Shown here: one piece after another, positions 54,956 to 63,596 of the stretch
Numbering within the stretch: the first letter of the stretch is position 1
How the letters are laid out: every line of letters begins with the position of its first letter
NCBI RefSeq assembly: GCF_002980595.1
Contig: NZ_PVLQ01000012.1
Coordinates: forward strand, 1 to 64,000
Reading direction: 5' to 3'
DNA from: Malikia granosa
GTDB taxonomy: Bacteria > Pseudomonadota > Gammaproteobacteria > Burkholderiales > Burkholderiaceae_C
DNA: 64,000 nt
Notes under the pieces: model-generated
What the model was told of the DNA's origin: nothing
Databases searched by the model: none
The model's input: only the letters and a program-made list of their open reading frames with translations
Made by a program: the position numbers and the translations under genes

Positions 54956-55891
54956 TCAGTGGGCGGGGGGTGTCGACTGGTGCTGGCGGTGCAGCTGGGC
55001 CAGTGCCTGGGCCCGGAAGGCGCTCGGGCTCAAGCCGGTGTGCTTGCGGAAGAAGCGGCTGAAATAGGCGTCGTCGCCGTAGCCGAGTTCGGCCGCCAGC
55101 TGCTTGATCGGCATGTGGGTGTAGACCAGTTCGCGCTGGGCCTCGTGCAGCACCCGCGCGTTGATCACGTCGAGCCCGGACATGTCGAGCGCCTCGCGGC
55201 ACAGGCGCGAGAGCTGGCCCGGCGTCATGCCCATCTGGCTGGCATAGGCCTGCAGCGATTTCTGCTGCCGGTAATGCCGGTCGACCAGCGAGCGGAACTT
55301 CTCGATCTGGCGCGCCTGGCGCGAGATCGGCTGGTGCGGGGCGTTGCCGCCGGCGTCGAGCACCTCGACGATGCGGTGCACCTGCACCATCAGCGCCAGC
55401 AGCAGCGAGGTGCTGACCGCCACATGGCCCGGTGCATGGGCGCGCGATTCCTGCTCCAGCGTCTGGAACAGCGGCATCAGCTGGTCCACATAGCGCATGT
55501 CGTCCTGCCAGCTGATCAGGCGCGGCTTGCGTATCGTCGGCAGCAGCTCGGGCATCGCCACGCCGGCCACCGACTCGAGCATGCGCTGCGAGGCCGTGAC
55601 CACCGGGCCGTTGACGTCATGGCTGAAGCGAAAGCCGTGCACATGGCCACAGGGCACGACTATCAGGCAGGGCGCCAGGCCCTGCCAGTGCGCGTCGTCG
55701 AGCAAGAAGTCGACCTGGCCCGTGCTCAGGTAGAGCAGCTGCAGGAAGGTGTCGTGCCGGTGCGGATGGATGACCCAGTTGTAGGGCTGGGAGCGCTGCG
55801 GAATCCACTCGAAGTTGAACGAGTCCGACCACTCGGGCGAGGCCTGGTCGCCATAGAGGTCGTAGTTCGGAATCACCCTGGGGTAGGCCAT
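54956..55891 (-). CDS. AraC family regulator, PobR-like
   Basis: A 311-residue protein with an N-terminal cupin-like effector domain (HPHRHDTFLQLLYLSTGQVD, about residues 42-61) and two C-terminal AraC helix-turn-helices (SLQAYASQMGMTPGQLSRLC and IKQLAAELGYGDDAYFSRFF). Opening residues IPNYDLYGD and overall layout recall PobR of Pseudomonas and Azotobacter, which senses 4-hydroxybenzoate. It lies 72 bp after the second dctM, same strand, and may control that TRAP system and the divergent oxidoreductase genes. Confidence 0.87.
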   Translation of the reverse strand: MAYPRVIPNYDLYGDQASPEWSDSFNFEWIPQRSQPYNWVIHPHRHDTFLQLLYLSTGQVDFLLDDAHWQGLAPCLIVVPCGHVHGFRFSHDVNGPVVTASQRMLESVAGVAMPELLPTIRKPRLISWQDDMRYVDQLMPLFQTLEQESRAHAPGHVAVSTSLLLALMVQVHRIVEVLDAGGNAPHQPISRQARQIEKFRSLVDRHYRQQKSLQAYASQMGMTPGQLSRLCREALDMSGLDVINARVLHEAQRELVYTHMPIKQLAAELGYGDDAYFSRFFRKHTGLSPSAFRAQALAQLHRQHQSTPPAH

Positions 55892-55963
55892 CGAATGCTT
55901 TCATGGGAGCGGGTTGCCTGGAGCCGGATCATAAGGCGAGGGCTCCAGGGCCAGGGCCGACGC

Positions 55964-57289
55964 TTACTGGAAGAACAGGTCCACCAGCCCCAGGGTCAGC
56001 GTCGGGAACAGCAGCAGCACGATGACGCGCAGCACGTCCCAGGCCAGGAAGGGGAATACGCCCTTGTAGGTTTCGCCCATCGAGGTGTCGCCGGCCAGGT
56101 TGTTGACCACATAGACGTTGAGCCCGACCGGCGGCGCGATCAGGCCGATGCCCACGGTCATCAGCACCAGGATGCCGAACCAGATCGCCTTCATCTCGGG
56201 CGCCAGTCCCCACAGGTCCAGGCCCATGATGGCCGGGAAGATCACCGGGATGGTCAGCAGCAGCATCGACATCTCGTCCATCACGCAGCCCAGGATGACG
56301 TAGAACACCAGCACGCTGACGACGATCCAGAGCGGCGCGATCCCGAGATGCGTGACCCAGTCGGCCAGCTGGGCCGGCAGCTGGGTCAGCGACAGCGAGG
56401 CGTTCATCATGTCGGCGCCCAGGAAGATCAGGAACACCATGGCGCTGGTCTCGGCCGAGGCGATGAAGCTGTTGCAGATCGCCTTCAGGTTGAGCTCGCG
56501 GCTGGCCAGGCCGGCGAACAGCGTCAGCGTGGCGCCGACGGCCGCGCCCTCGGTCGGCGAGAAGATGCCGCCGTAGATGCCGCCGAACACGACCAGGAAG
56601 ATCGACAGGATGGGCCAGACCCCGAACAGGGCCTTCCAGCGCGCGGCCCAGGGCACGGGCGCATGCGGCGGTGCCAACTCGGGCCTGACCATGCAGTAGA
56701 GCGCGATCACGACCAGGTAGCCCAGCATGGCCAGCACGCCCGGCAGCATGGCCGCGGCGAACAGCTTGCCCACGCTTTGCTCGGTCAGGATGGCGTAGAC
56801 CACCAGCGGGACCGAGGGCGGGATCAGGATGCCCAGGGTGCCGCCGCTGGCCAGCGCCGCGGTCGAGAGCCGGCCCTGGTAGCCGTAGCGCCGCATCTCG
56901 GGGTAGGCCACCTGGGTGATGGTGGCCGAGGTCGCGACCGAGGAGCCGCAGACGGCACCGAAGGCGCCGGCCGACAGCACGGCAGCCATCGCCAGTCCGC
57001 CGCGCACATGGCCGACGAAGGCGGCGGCGGCGCGGAACAGGGCCCGGCTCAGGCCGCCCTGGGTCGCGAACTGGCCCATCAGCAGGAACAGCGGGATCAC
57101 GCTCAGGTCGTACAGGGTCAGGCGCGCGACCGCGCTGCCCTTGAGCATGTTGAACAGCGCGACCTCGTTGCTCATCGCGAGGTAGCCCAGCGCGCCCGGA
57201 ATGAACATGGCGGCGGCAATCGGTATGCGCAGCACCATCAGCGCCAGCATGCCGGCGAACATGACCAGGCCTATCGTCATCGGACTCAT
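55964..57289 (-). CDS. TRAP transporter large permease DctM (second system)
   Basis: A 441-residue permease with about 12-13 membrane segments and the family motifs SVIPLFLLMGQFATQGGLS (about 69-87), AVCGSSVATSATI, GILIPPSVPLVVYAIL and GLIAPPVGLNVYVVNN. ATG 57289 overlaps the dctQ stop in an ATGA. It is only moderately similar by eye to the first DctM, so the two systems are not a recent duplication. Confidence 0.93.
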   Translation of the reverse strand: MSPMTIGLVMFAGMLALMVLRIPIAAAMFIPGALGYLAMSNEVALFNMLKGSAVARLTLYDLSVIPLFLLMGQFATQGGLSRALFRAAAAFVGHVRGGLAMAAVLSAGAFGAVCGSSVATSATITQVAYPEMRRYGYQGRLSTAALASGGTLGILIPPSVPLVVYAILTEQSVGKLFAAAMLPGVLAMLGYLVVIALYCMVRPELAPPHAPVPWAARWKALFGVWPILSIFLVVFGGIYGGIFSPTEGAAVGATLTLFAGLASRELNLKAICNSFIASAETSAMVFLIFLGADMMNASLSLTQLPAQLADWVTHLGIAPLWIVVSVLVFYVILGCVMDEMSMLLLTIPVIFPAIMGLDLWGLAPEMKAIWFGILVLMTVGIGLIAPPVGLNVYVVNNLAGDTSMGETYKGVFPFLAWDVLRVIVLLLFPTLTLGLVDLFFQ

Positions 57290-57798
57290 GCGAATTCTCC
57301 TTGTCGCTCGCCCTGCAGGGTCTGCAGGTCCTGGCCGGTGAAATGCAGCCAGGCCTGCACCAGCGCCACCAGGGCGGCCAGCATCAGGCCGGGCGCCAGC
57401 GAGGCGTAGGCCCACCACATCGGCAGCTCCAGTGTCATGGTGGTCTCGTTGACCTCGTGCACCGCGAAGGCGCCGATCGTGGTGCGCCAGGCCAGCAGGC
57501 CGTACATCACGGCGATCAGCACGCAGCCCAGGCCATCGAGCCAGCGGGTGGTGCGGGCGCTGGCGTTCTGGGTGAAGAAGTCGACGATGATGTTGGCGCC
57601 GCGCAACTGGCACCAGGCGATGCAGAGCGAAATCGCCACCGCCACCCCCATCTGCACCATTTCCACGTCGCCCTGGATCGGTTGCGTGGTGAAGAAACGC
57701 AGGGACACGCTGGCCACGGTCATCACGCCGACCGCCAGCGCGACCAGGCCGCCCAGGACGGCGAACAGCCAGGTGATTTTTCTCAGTAACAGCCTCAT
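57286..57798 (-). CDS. TRAP transporter small permease DctQ (second system)
   Basis: A 170-residue protein with four hydrophobic segments and the typical VSLRFFTTQPIQGDVEMVQM and ANIIVDFF stretches. It is separated from the upstream dctP by a strong terminator hairpin, and its frame continues upstream only through that hairpin, so ATG 57798 is the sensible start. Confidence 0.88.
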   Translation of the reverse strand: MRLLLRKITWLFAVLGGLVALAVGVMTVASVSLRFFTTQPIQGDVEMVQMGVAVAISLCIAWCQLRGANIIVDFFTQNASARTTRWLDGLGCVLIAVMYGLLAWRTTIGAFAVHEVNETTMTLELPMWWAYASLAPGLMLAALVALVQAWLHFTGQDLQTLQGERQGEFA

Positions 57799-57827
57799 GG
57801 CTTGCCTTCTTTCAGATCGAGAGCCGT

Positions 57828-57854
57828 AAAAAAGCCGGTGCGCGCGGCACCGGC
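57828..57854 (-). terminator. terminator between dctP and dctQ of the second TRAP system
   Basis: GCCGGTGC pairs with GCACCGGC (8 bp, 5-base loop) on the minus strand, followed by six T (57833-57828). It is inside the operon, 22 bp after dctP, and should let only part of the transcripts reach dctQ-dctM. Confidence 0.88.
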
Positions 57855-57876
57855 TGCGGGACCGATGCGCCCGCAA

Positions 57877-58908
57877 TTACTTCTTGCTGTATTTCTGCAC
57901 CAGCTCGCGCGCCTCCTGCACCATGGCCTTGCCCGGCAGGCCCTTCTTCTCGACGTCGGCGACCCAGCTGTCGTAGATCGGTGCCGAGGCCTTGATCCAG
58001 TTGTCGGTCTCGGCTTCAGGCAGCACGTAGACCTCGTTCTTGCGCTCCTCGGCCACCTTGCGCGCGGGGGCCTGGCTCTCGTCGTAGGTCCGGCCGAGCT
58101 GGGCCGACAGCGCGGCGCCGCTGTTGCGGTCGATGATGGCCTTGAGGTCGGCCGGCAGGCTGTCGTACTTGGCCTGGTTCATGCCCCACATCAGCACCGC
58201 GGTGTAGAGGCCGGGACGCGACTGCGGGGTCTCGGTGTGGTACTTGACGTTCTCGGTGATGCGGAAGCTCGGCAGCGTCTCCCAGGGCACCACGGCGCCG
58301 TCGAGCGTGCCCTTGGAGATGGCGTCGGCCACGCCGGTGATCGGCATGCCGATGGCCGAGGCGCCCATCAGCGTCAGCAGCTTGGTGGTCTGGCGCGTCG
58401 GCGCGCGCAGCTTGAGTCCCTTGAGGTCGGCCAGGGTCTTGATCGGGTGCTTGGCGTTGTGGATATAGCCTTCGTCGTGGGTCCAGATCGCCAGCAGCTT
58501 GGTGCCGACGAATTCCTTCATGCCGTATTTCTGCGTGTAGTCCCAGATCGCGCGCGAGGTGGACTCGGCGTTGTAGGACATGAAGGGCAGCTCGAACACC
58601 TCGGTCGACGGGAAGCGGCCGGGGGTGTAGCCGGGCAGGGTCAGGACCATGTCGTCGACGCCGTCCTTGACGCGGTCGACCAGCTGGGCCGCCGTGCCGC
58701 CACCCGACATCGCGGGCATCAGCTGGCACTTGATGCGGTTCTTGGACTCGAGCGCGATCTTGTCGCACCAGGGGTTGAGCACCTTGCTCGGCACGATCGC
58801 GGTGTTGGGCCAGATGTGATGCACCTTGAGCGTGACTTCCTGCGCGTGGGCGCCCCAGGCGCTCAACGCCGCCAGGGCGATCAGGGAATGGTTAAGCAAG
58901 CGTTTCAT
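57877..58908 (-). CDS. TRAP transporter solute-binding protein DctP (second system)
   Basis: A 343-residue periplasmic protein with a signal peptide (MKRLLNHSLIALAALSAWGA, cleavage near AHAQ). Ligand-site region LKGLKLRAPTRQTTKLLTLM carries the expected arginine, and GTLDGAVVPWETLPSF matches the later conserved block. It belongs to the DctP subgroup often linked to aromatic or alicyclic carboxylates in Comamonadaceae, but the ligand is not proved. It heads the dctP-dctQ-dctM-araC run. Confidence 0.92.
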   Translation of the reverse strand: MKRLLNHSLIALAALSAWGAHAQEVTLKVHHIWPNTAIVPSKVLNPWCDKIALESKNRIKCQLMPAMSGGGTAAQLVDRVKDGVDDMVLTLPGYTPGRFPSTEVFELPFMSYNAESTSRAIWDYTQKYGMKEFVGTKLLAIWTHDEGYIHNAKHPIKTLADLKGLKLRAPTRQTTKLLTLMGASAIGMPITGVADAISKGTLDGAVVPWETLPSFRITENVKYHTETPQSRPGLYTAVLMWGMNQAKYDSLPADLKAIIDRNSGAALSAQLGRTYDESQAPARKVAEERKNEVYVLPEAETDNWIKASAPIYDSWVADVEKKGLPGKAMVQEARELVQKYSKK

Positions 58909-59780
58909 GGAATGACTCCTGGGCTGTTGTTTGCGGGGTGCGGGTCACGCGCTGGCGGGCGGCATCGGGGGCTAGGTTTTTGCAATCTGTCCTGCTGGTA
59001 GCCCTGCTCGATATCGACCGATGGCTGTGCCCTTGCGCAAGCGGTTTGGACTGGCCGATTGTTAGAGGGGATGCGATCCGCGATTGGGACGATTCGGCTT
59101 TTAGCTTGGACAAATCGTGCGGATTGGTATTTTTTCGCAGAACCCGAGGGTTTACCCGGGGATGTTTCTTGCTGTCATATATGGCATTAATATCATCAAA
59201 TTATCGAATATGGAATTTGATTCCAGATTTCCTGCCTGGCGCTTGCTGCATCCGCGGCGGCTGCGGGTTCAAGCCTCGTTAAGGCTGGTTCAGCATGAAA
59301 ATTCACGCCTTACTGTTGTTATTGGCGTTGAAAAGATAATTTTTGATAATTATTTTCTTGTTTATCGCATTTTCATCCGGCTCTTTCCTTGGCCGGACAG
59401 GCGGCTGCCGAGCTGCAGCAGCGGGGTTGCGGCGGCGACGGGTGGGTGGGCTGGACGCCTGGCGGATCGGCCGCCTAGCTCCTGAATCCAGGCCCTGGGT
59501 GGTTGGCCGGCCGGCTTGGGAAGCTGGACGAATTTGTCCTTTCGGGCCGGATTTTTCGCTGCAGCAAGCGGCCTGGATGGGGTTTCTTTGACCCGGAGTG
59601 GGCGCGCTGATCGGGGTCCTGGCTGGATTTTTCGGACGGAGGATCAGCCAGGCCAGGCACCGCAATGGGGCATGGAACCGGAATTGATGCACGAATCGTC
59701 CTGTCGTTGGCAGGAATCGTCAAGCTTGGAGCGGGCGCCGGACTCAACAATCACTGCCATTCAAGTAGGAGTTGTTTCTC
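58909..59780. other. AT-rich divergent intergenic region
   Basis: An 870-bp gap between dctP (left) and the SDR gene (right), by far the longest in the window. From about 59120 to 59385 it is markedly A/T-rich in an otherwise about two-thirds GC sequence, with TATATGGCATTAATATCATC-like stretches and a 10-bp-spaced direct repeat GATAATT (59335 and 59345). No frame here has gene-like composition. It probably holds the promoters and regulator sites of both units. The ribosome-binding site of the SDR gene is AGGAG at 59767-59771. Confidence 0.6.
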
Positions 59781-60593
59781 ATGAGCAGTAGTCAGGATTG
59801 GTTGGGCTTGCAGGGCAAGGTCTGTGTGGTGACCGGTGCCGCCAGCGGCATCGGTGCCGCGGTGGCCAGCGGCCTGGCAGCCGTCGGGGCCCGGGTGGCC
59901 TTGCTGGACCGCGATGCCGAAGGCGCCGAGCGCGTCGCCGCCGCGCTGCGCGCCCAGGGGGCGCAGGCACTGGCGGTCAATTGCGACATTTCGCAGGAGG
60001 CCAGCGTGCTGGCCGCCGCGCAGCGGGTGCAGGCCGAACTCGGCGCTGCCTACGCGCTGATCAACAATGCCGGCCTGTTGCGCTCGGGCAGCCTGGACGA
60101 GGTCAGCCTGGACGACTGGAACGCGGTGCTCTCGGTCAACCTGAGCGGCTACCTGCTGTGCGCGCGCGCCTTCTCCGAGCCGATGCGCCGGGCCGGCCAG
60201 GGCAGCATCGTCAACATCGCGTCGATCGCGGGCCTGTTCCCGCAGACCGGCAGCGGCGCCTACAGCGCGAGCAAGGCCGGCGTGCTGCTGCTGTCGCGCC
60301 AGATGGCGGTCGAGTGGGGCCCGCTGGGCCTGCGCAGCAACGCGATCTGCCCCGGCATGATCCGCACCGCGCTGTCGGCCAAGTTCTACGAGGAGCCGGG
60401 CTTCGAGGCCAAGCGCGCCGCCGTGACCGCGAGCCGTCGCGTCGGCGAGCCGCAGGACATCGCCGATGTGGCGCTGTTCCTGGCCAGCCCGCGCGCGGCC
60501 TATGTGAATGCCGCCGAATTCCTGGTCGATGGCGGCATGGGCGCGATGCTGATGGATATGGTGCCGCGCCCTGGCTACAACAAGACCACCTGA
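59781..60593 (+). CDS. short-chain dehydrogenase/reductase
   Basis: A 270-residue classical SDR. The nucleotide motif TGAASGIG is at about residues 18-25 with an aspartate after the second strand (LLDRD), favouring NAD. NNAG, the catalytic serine in IVNIASIAG, Tyr161 and Lys165 (YSASK) are all present. ATG 59781 is 9 nt after AGGAG. It begins the unit with the KstD-like flavoprotein 13 bp downstream, so it probably oxidises a ring alcohol to the ketone used by that enzyme. Substrate unknown. Confidence 0.88.
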   Translation: MSSSQDWLGLQGKVCVVTGAASGIGAAVASGLAAVGARVALLDRDAEGAERVAAALRAQGAQALAVNCDISQEASVLAAAQRVQAELGAAYALINNAGLLRSGSLDEVSLDDWNAVLSVNLSGYLLCARAFSEPMRRAGQGSIVNIASIAGLFPQTGSGAYSASKAGVLLLSRQMAVEWGPLGLRSNAICPGMIRTALSAKFYEEPGFEAKRAAVTASRRVGEPQDIADVALFLASPRAAYVNAAEFLVDGGMGAMLMDMVPRPGYNKTT

Positions 60594-60606
60594 ACCGGAG
60601 AAGTCC

Positions 60607-62313
60607 ATGTCAAACGCTAGCGAATGTGATCTGATCGTCGTCGGCTCCGGTGCCGCCGGCCTGGCCACCGCCATCACCGCCAGGAAGCGCGGTCTCGACG
60701 TGATCGTGCTCGAGAAGGAGCCGGTCTTCGGTGGCACCACCGCGCTGTCGGGCGGGGTGCTCTGGATTCCGATGAACCCGCATGGCCGCAAGCAGAACCC
60801 GGCCGACAGCGCCGAGGCCGTGCGCCGCTACATGATGGAGGAGACCGGCAAGTTCTATGACGAGGCCACGGTCAATGCCTTCATCGAGAACGGCCCCAGG
60901 ATGGTCGAGTTCTTCGAGCGCGAGACCGAGATGCAGTTCATCCCGACGCTCTATCCCGACTACCACCCGAACCTGCCGGGCGGCGTCGATATCGGCCGCT
61001 CGATCCTGGCCGCGCCCTACGACATCCGCGGCCTGGGCAAGGACATGGCGCGCCTGAAGCTGCCGCTCAAGACCATCACCTTCATCGGGATGATGTTCAA
61101 CTCGTCGAATGCCGACCTCAAGCATTTCTTCAACGTCACCAAGTCGCTGACCTCCTTCGTCTATGTCGCCAAGCGGCTGGCGAACCACCTCAAGGAGCTG
61201 GCGCTGTACCGGCGCGCCATCAACGTGACCAGCGGCAACGCGCTGGCCGCGCGGCTGGCCAAGTCGGCGCTGGACCTGGGCATCCCGATCCTGACCGGCA
61301 CGCCGGCCCGGCAGGTCCTGATCGAGGATGGCCGCGCGGTGGGCGTGCTCGCCGGTGGCGCGGACGGCGAGCGCCGCATCCGCGCGCGCCACGGCGTGGT
61401 GCTGGCCGCCGGCGGCTTCCCGCACGATGTCAAGCGCATCGCGCAGGCCTATCCGCACCTGGCGCGCGGCGGCGAGCACCTGTCGCCGACGCCCAAGAGC
61501 AACACCGGCGACGGCGTCAACATGGCCGAGGCCGCCGGCGCGGTGGTCGACATCCGCTTCCAGGAGACCTCGGCCTGGATGCCGGTCACCAAGGTCGATT
61601 TCGGCAATGGCGAGATCGGTGTCTTCCCGCACCTGCTGGACCGCTACAAGCCCGGCATCATCGGCGTGCTGAAGAACGGCAAGCGCTTCACCAACGAGTC
61701 CAATTCCTACCACGATGTCGGCGCCGCCCTGGTCGAGGCGTGCAAGGGCCAGCAGGAGACGGCGATGTGGCTGATCTGCGACAAGACCGCGCTGGGCAAG
61801 TACGGCCTGGGCTATGTCAAGCCGGCGCCGATGCCGATCGGCCGCTTCATCAAGAACGGCTACCTGACCGAGGGCAGGACGCTCAAGGAGCTGGCGCAAA
61901 AGACCGGCATCAACGCCGCTGCGCTGGAAAAGACCGTGCGCGACTACAACGTCGGCGCGGTCAAGGGCGAGGACCGCCAGTTCGGCCGCGGCACGACCAG
62001 CTTCAACCGCTACCTGGCCGATCCGGCCAACCAGCCCAACCCCTGCGTGGCGCCGGTGCAGACCGGTCCGTTCTACGCGGTCAAGGTCATCATGGGCGAC
62101 CTCGGGACCTTCGACGGCATCAAGACCAGCGTGGTCGGCGAGGTGCTCAAGCGCGACGGCAGCAAGATCGACGGCCTGTACGCGGTGGGCAACGACCGTG
62201 CCAGCATGATGGGCGGCAACTACCCCGGCGCCGGCATCACGCACGGCCCGAACATGACCTTCGGCTTCGTGACGGCGAACCATATCGCCGACCTGGCCGG
62301 AGCCCGGGCATGA
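60607..62313 (+). CDS. KstD-like FAD-dependent ketone dehydrogenase
   Basis: A 568-residue flavoprotein of the fumarate reductase / 3-ketosteroid 1-dehydrogenase family. The FAD motif DLIVVGSGAAGLATAITA is at residues 8-25, followed by E36 (VLEKE) and GGTTALSGGVLWIP. Near the C-terminus NYPGAGITHGPNMTFGF contains Tyr539 and the PGxG turn that correspond to the catalytic Tyr and Gly of KstD. Such enzymes introduce a double bond next to a ring ketone. True steroid degradation genes are absent; a smaller alicyclic keto acid, as in 4-oxocyclohexanecarboxylate aromatisation, is a reasonable alternative. Confidence 0.87.
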   Translation: MSNASECDLIVVGSGAAGLATAITARKRGLDVIVLEKEPVFGGTTALSGGVLWIPMNPHGRKQNPADSAEAVRRYMMEETGKFYDEATVNAFIENGPRMVEFFERETEMQFIPTLYPDYHPNLPGGVDIGRSILAAPYDIRGLGKDMARLKLPLKTITFIGMMFNSSNADLKHFFNVTKSLTSFVYVAKRLANHLKELALYRRAINVTSGNALAARLAKSALDLGIPILTGTPARQVLIEDGRAVGVLAGGADGERRIRARHGVVLAAGGFPHDVKRIAQAYPHLARGGEHLSPTPKSNTGDGVNMAEAAGAVVDIRFQETSAWMPVTKVDFGNGEIGVFPHLLDRYKPGIIGVLKNGKRFTNESNSYHDVGAALVEACKGQQETAMWLICDKTALGKYGLGYVKPAPMPIGRFIKNGYLTEGRTLKELAQKTGINAAALEKTVRDYNVGAVKGEDRQFGRGTTSFNRYLADPANQPNPCVAPVQTGPFYAVKVIMGDLGTFDGIKTSVVGEVLKRDGSKIDGLYAVGNDRASMMGGNYPGAGITHGPNMTFGFVTANHIADLAGARA

Positions 62314-62678
62314 GCGCGCTGACCCCGGCATTGAGCCAGTCGCTCGTCAAGCCGCTGGTCGATCACCGCATCTACACCATCGCGCTGCGCAAGATGCCCG
62401 AGTTCCTCGAGGTCTTCAACCGCCTCGCGATGCCGGTGCTGATGCAGACGCTGGGCCATCCGGTCGGCTGCTACACCAGCCTGGTCGGGCCGCAGAACCA
62501 GTTCGTCCACCTGTGGGCCTACGACGACCTGGCCGACTACGAGCGCCGCTGCCGCGCGCGCGACACGCACCCGGACTTCCCGGCCTATCTGGCGGCCTCG
62601 GGCCACCTGATCACGGCGCAGGAAACTCGCCTGATCAAGGCCTGCGCGATGCCGGGCTGGGTGGTGTCGGGCGGCTGA
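62310..62678 (+). CDS. NIPSNAP family protein
   Basis: A 122-residue ferredoxin-like alpha/beta-barrel protein. HRIYTIALRKMPEFLEVFN (about residues 18-36) and HLWAYDDLADYERR are typical of NIPSNAP domains, whose bacterial members accompany catabolic enzymes without a proved activity. Its ATG overlaps the flavoprotein stop (ATGA at 62310-62313), showing a coupled role in the same pathway. Confidence 0.82.
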   Translation: MSALTPALSQSLVKPLVDHRIYTIALRKMPEFLEVFNRLAMPVLMQTLGHPVGCYTSLVGPQNQFVHLWAYDDLADYERRCRARDTHPDFPAYLAASGHLITAQETRLIKACAMPGWVVSGG

Positions 62679-62717
62679 GCGGGCGGCGATCGAGCCAGCG
62701 CGGCGCCAGCCCGATCG

Positions 62718-62743
62718 GCGGCGGCCTGTTGCCAGGCCGCCGC
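62718..62743. terminator. hairpin between the NIPSNAP gene and the convergent SDR gene
   Basis: GCGGCGGCCTG (62718-62728) pairs perfectly with CAGGCCGCCGC (62733-62743) around TTGC. The 11-bp stem lies in the 67-bp gap between two stop codons. There is no long T-run; it may still end both transcripts. Confidence 0.6.
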
Positions 62744-62745
62744 TC

Positions 62746-63567
62746 TCAGGACCGCGCCGGCTTGCCCGGGCGGCCCGGAATCATGGCCAGCATATGGTCG
62801 GCTACGCCGCCGTCCACCACCAGGTTCTGCCCCGTGACATAGGCCGCGCTGGCGCTGCTCAGGTAGGCGACCGCAGCGCCCACGTCCTCGGGCCGGCCGA
62901 TGCGGCCCAGCGGTACCAGTGCCTCGCGCCGCGCCAGCGTCTCGGCGTCCTGGTAGACGGCCTCGGTCAGCGGCGTGCGCGTCATGCCGGGGCAGACCGT
63001 GTTGACGCGGATGCCGTCGGTCGCCCATTCCTGCGCCAGCTGGCGGCACAGCATGATCAGCGCCGCCTTGGCGGCCGAGTAGGCGCCGTAGCCCGGGTGC
63101 GGATGCAGGCCCGACATCGAGGCGATCGCGGTGATGCTGCCGCGCGTGCGCGCCAATTGCTCACGCGCCGCCTGCGCCAGCAGCCAGGCCGAGCGGGTGT
63201 TGAGGTTGAAGGTCAGGTCCCACTGCGCGAGCGGCAGGTCGGCCAGCTGGCCCGGGCCGGAAGCGCCGGCGTTGCAGACCAGGGCCGTCAGGTCGCCGCC
63301 ATCGGCCTGGGCCCGGGCGACCAGCGCCGCGCATTGCGCCGGATCGGTGATGTCGCCGCCGAGGCCGGTCGCGCTCGCGCCGGCCGCGCGCAGCTCGTCG
63401 AGCAGGCGCTCGAGTCGCTCGCCCGGCTGCGAGCCTGCCGCCGAGACATGGATGGCCTGGCCGTCGCGCCTGGCCTGTTCGACCAGCGCGAAGCAGATGC
63501 CGCGACCGATGCCACCGGTGGCGCCGGTGACCAGCGCGTGGACCCGGGATGGAACGGGAGTTGCCAT
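62746..63567 (-). CDS. short-chain dehydrogenase/reductase (second)
   Basis: A 273-residue SDR with TGATGGIGRG (about residues 15-24), CNAGASG, the serine in SITAIASMSG and YSAAK as active site. The C-terminal AYVTGQNLVVDGGVADHM is typical of 3-oxoacyl-reductase-like members. It follows the CoA-transferase by 29 bp, same strand, and faces the KstD-like unit. It is not a copy of the first SDR. It may act on a CoA-ester or free hydroxy acid of the same pathway. Confidence 0.85.
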   Translation of the reverse strand: MATPVPSRVHALVTGATGGIGRGICFALVEQARRDGQAIHVSAAGSQPGERLERLLDELRAAGASATGLGGDITDPAQCAALVARAQADGGDLTALVCNAGASGPGQLADLPLAQWDLTFNLNTRSAWLLAQAAREQLARTRGSITAIASMSGLHPHPGYGAYSAAKAALIMLCRQLAQEWATDGIRVNTVCPGMTRTPLTEAVYQDAETLARREALVPLGRIGRPEDVGAAVAYLSSASAAYVTGQNLVVDGGVADHMLAMIPGRPGKPARS

Positions 63568-63596
63568 GAGATCGGGCTCCTTCTGCCGCGCGTCGA

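Noticed and set aside
59117-59485. 122-residue frame in the AT-rich gap
   Set aside because: Composition is not gene-like, no ribosome-binding site and no family; its C-terminal part is random GC-rich coding.
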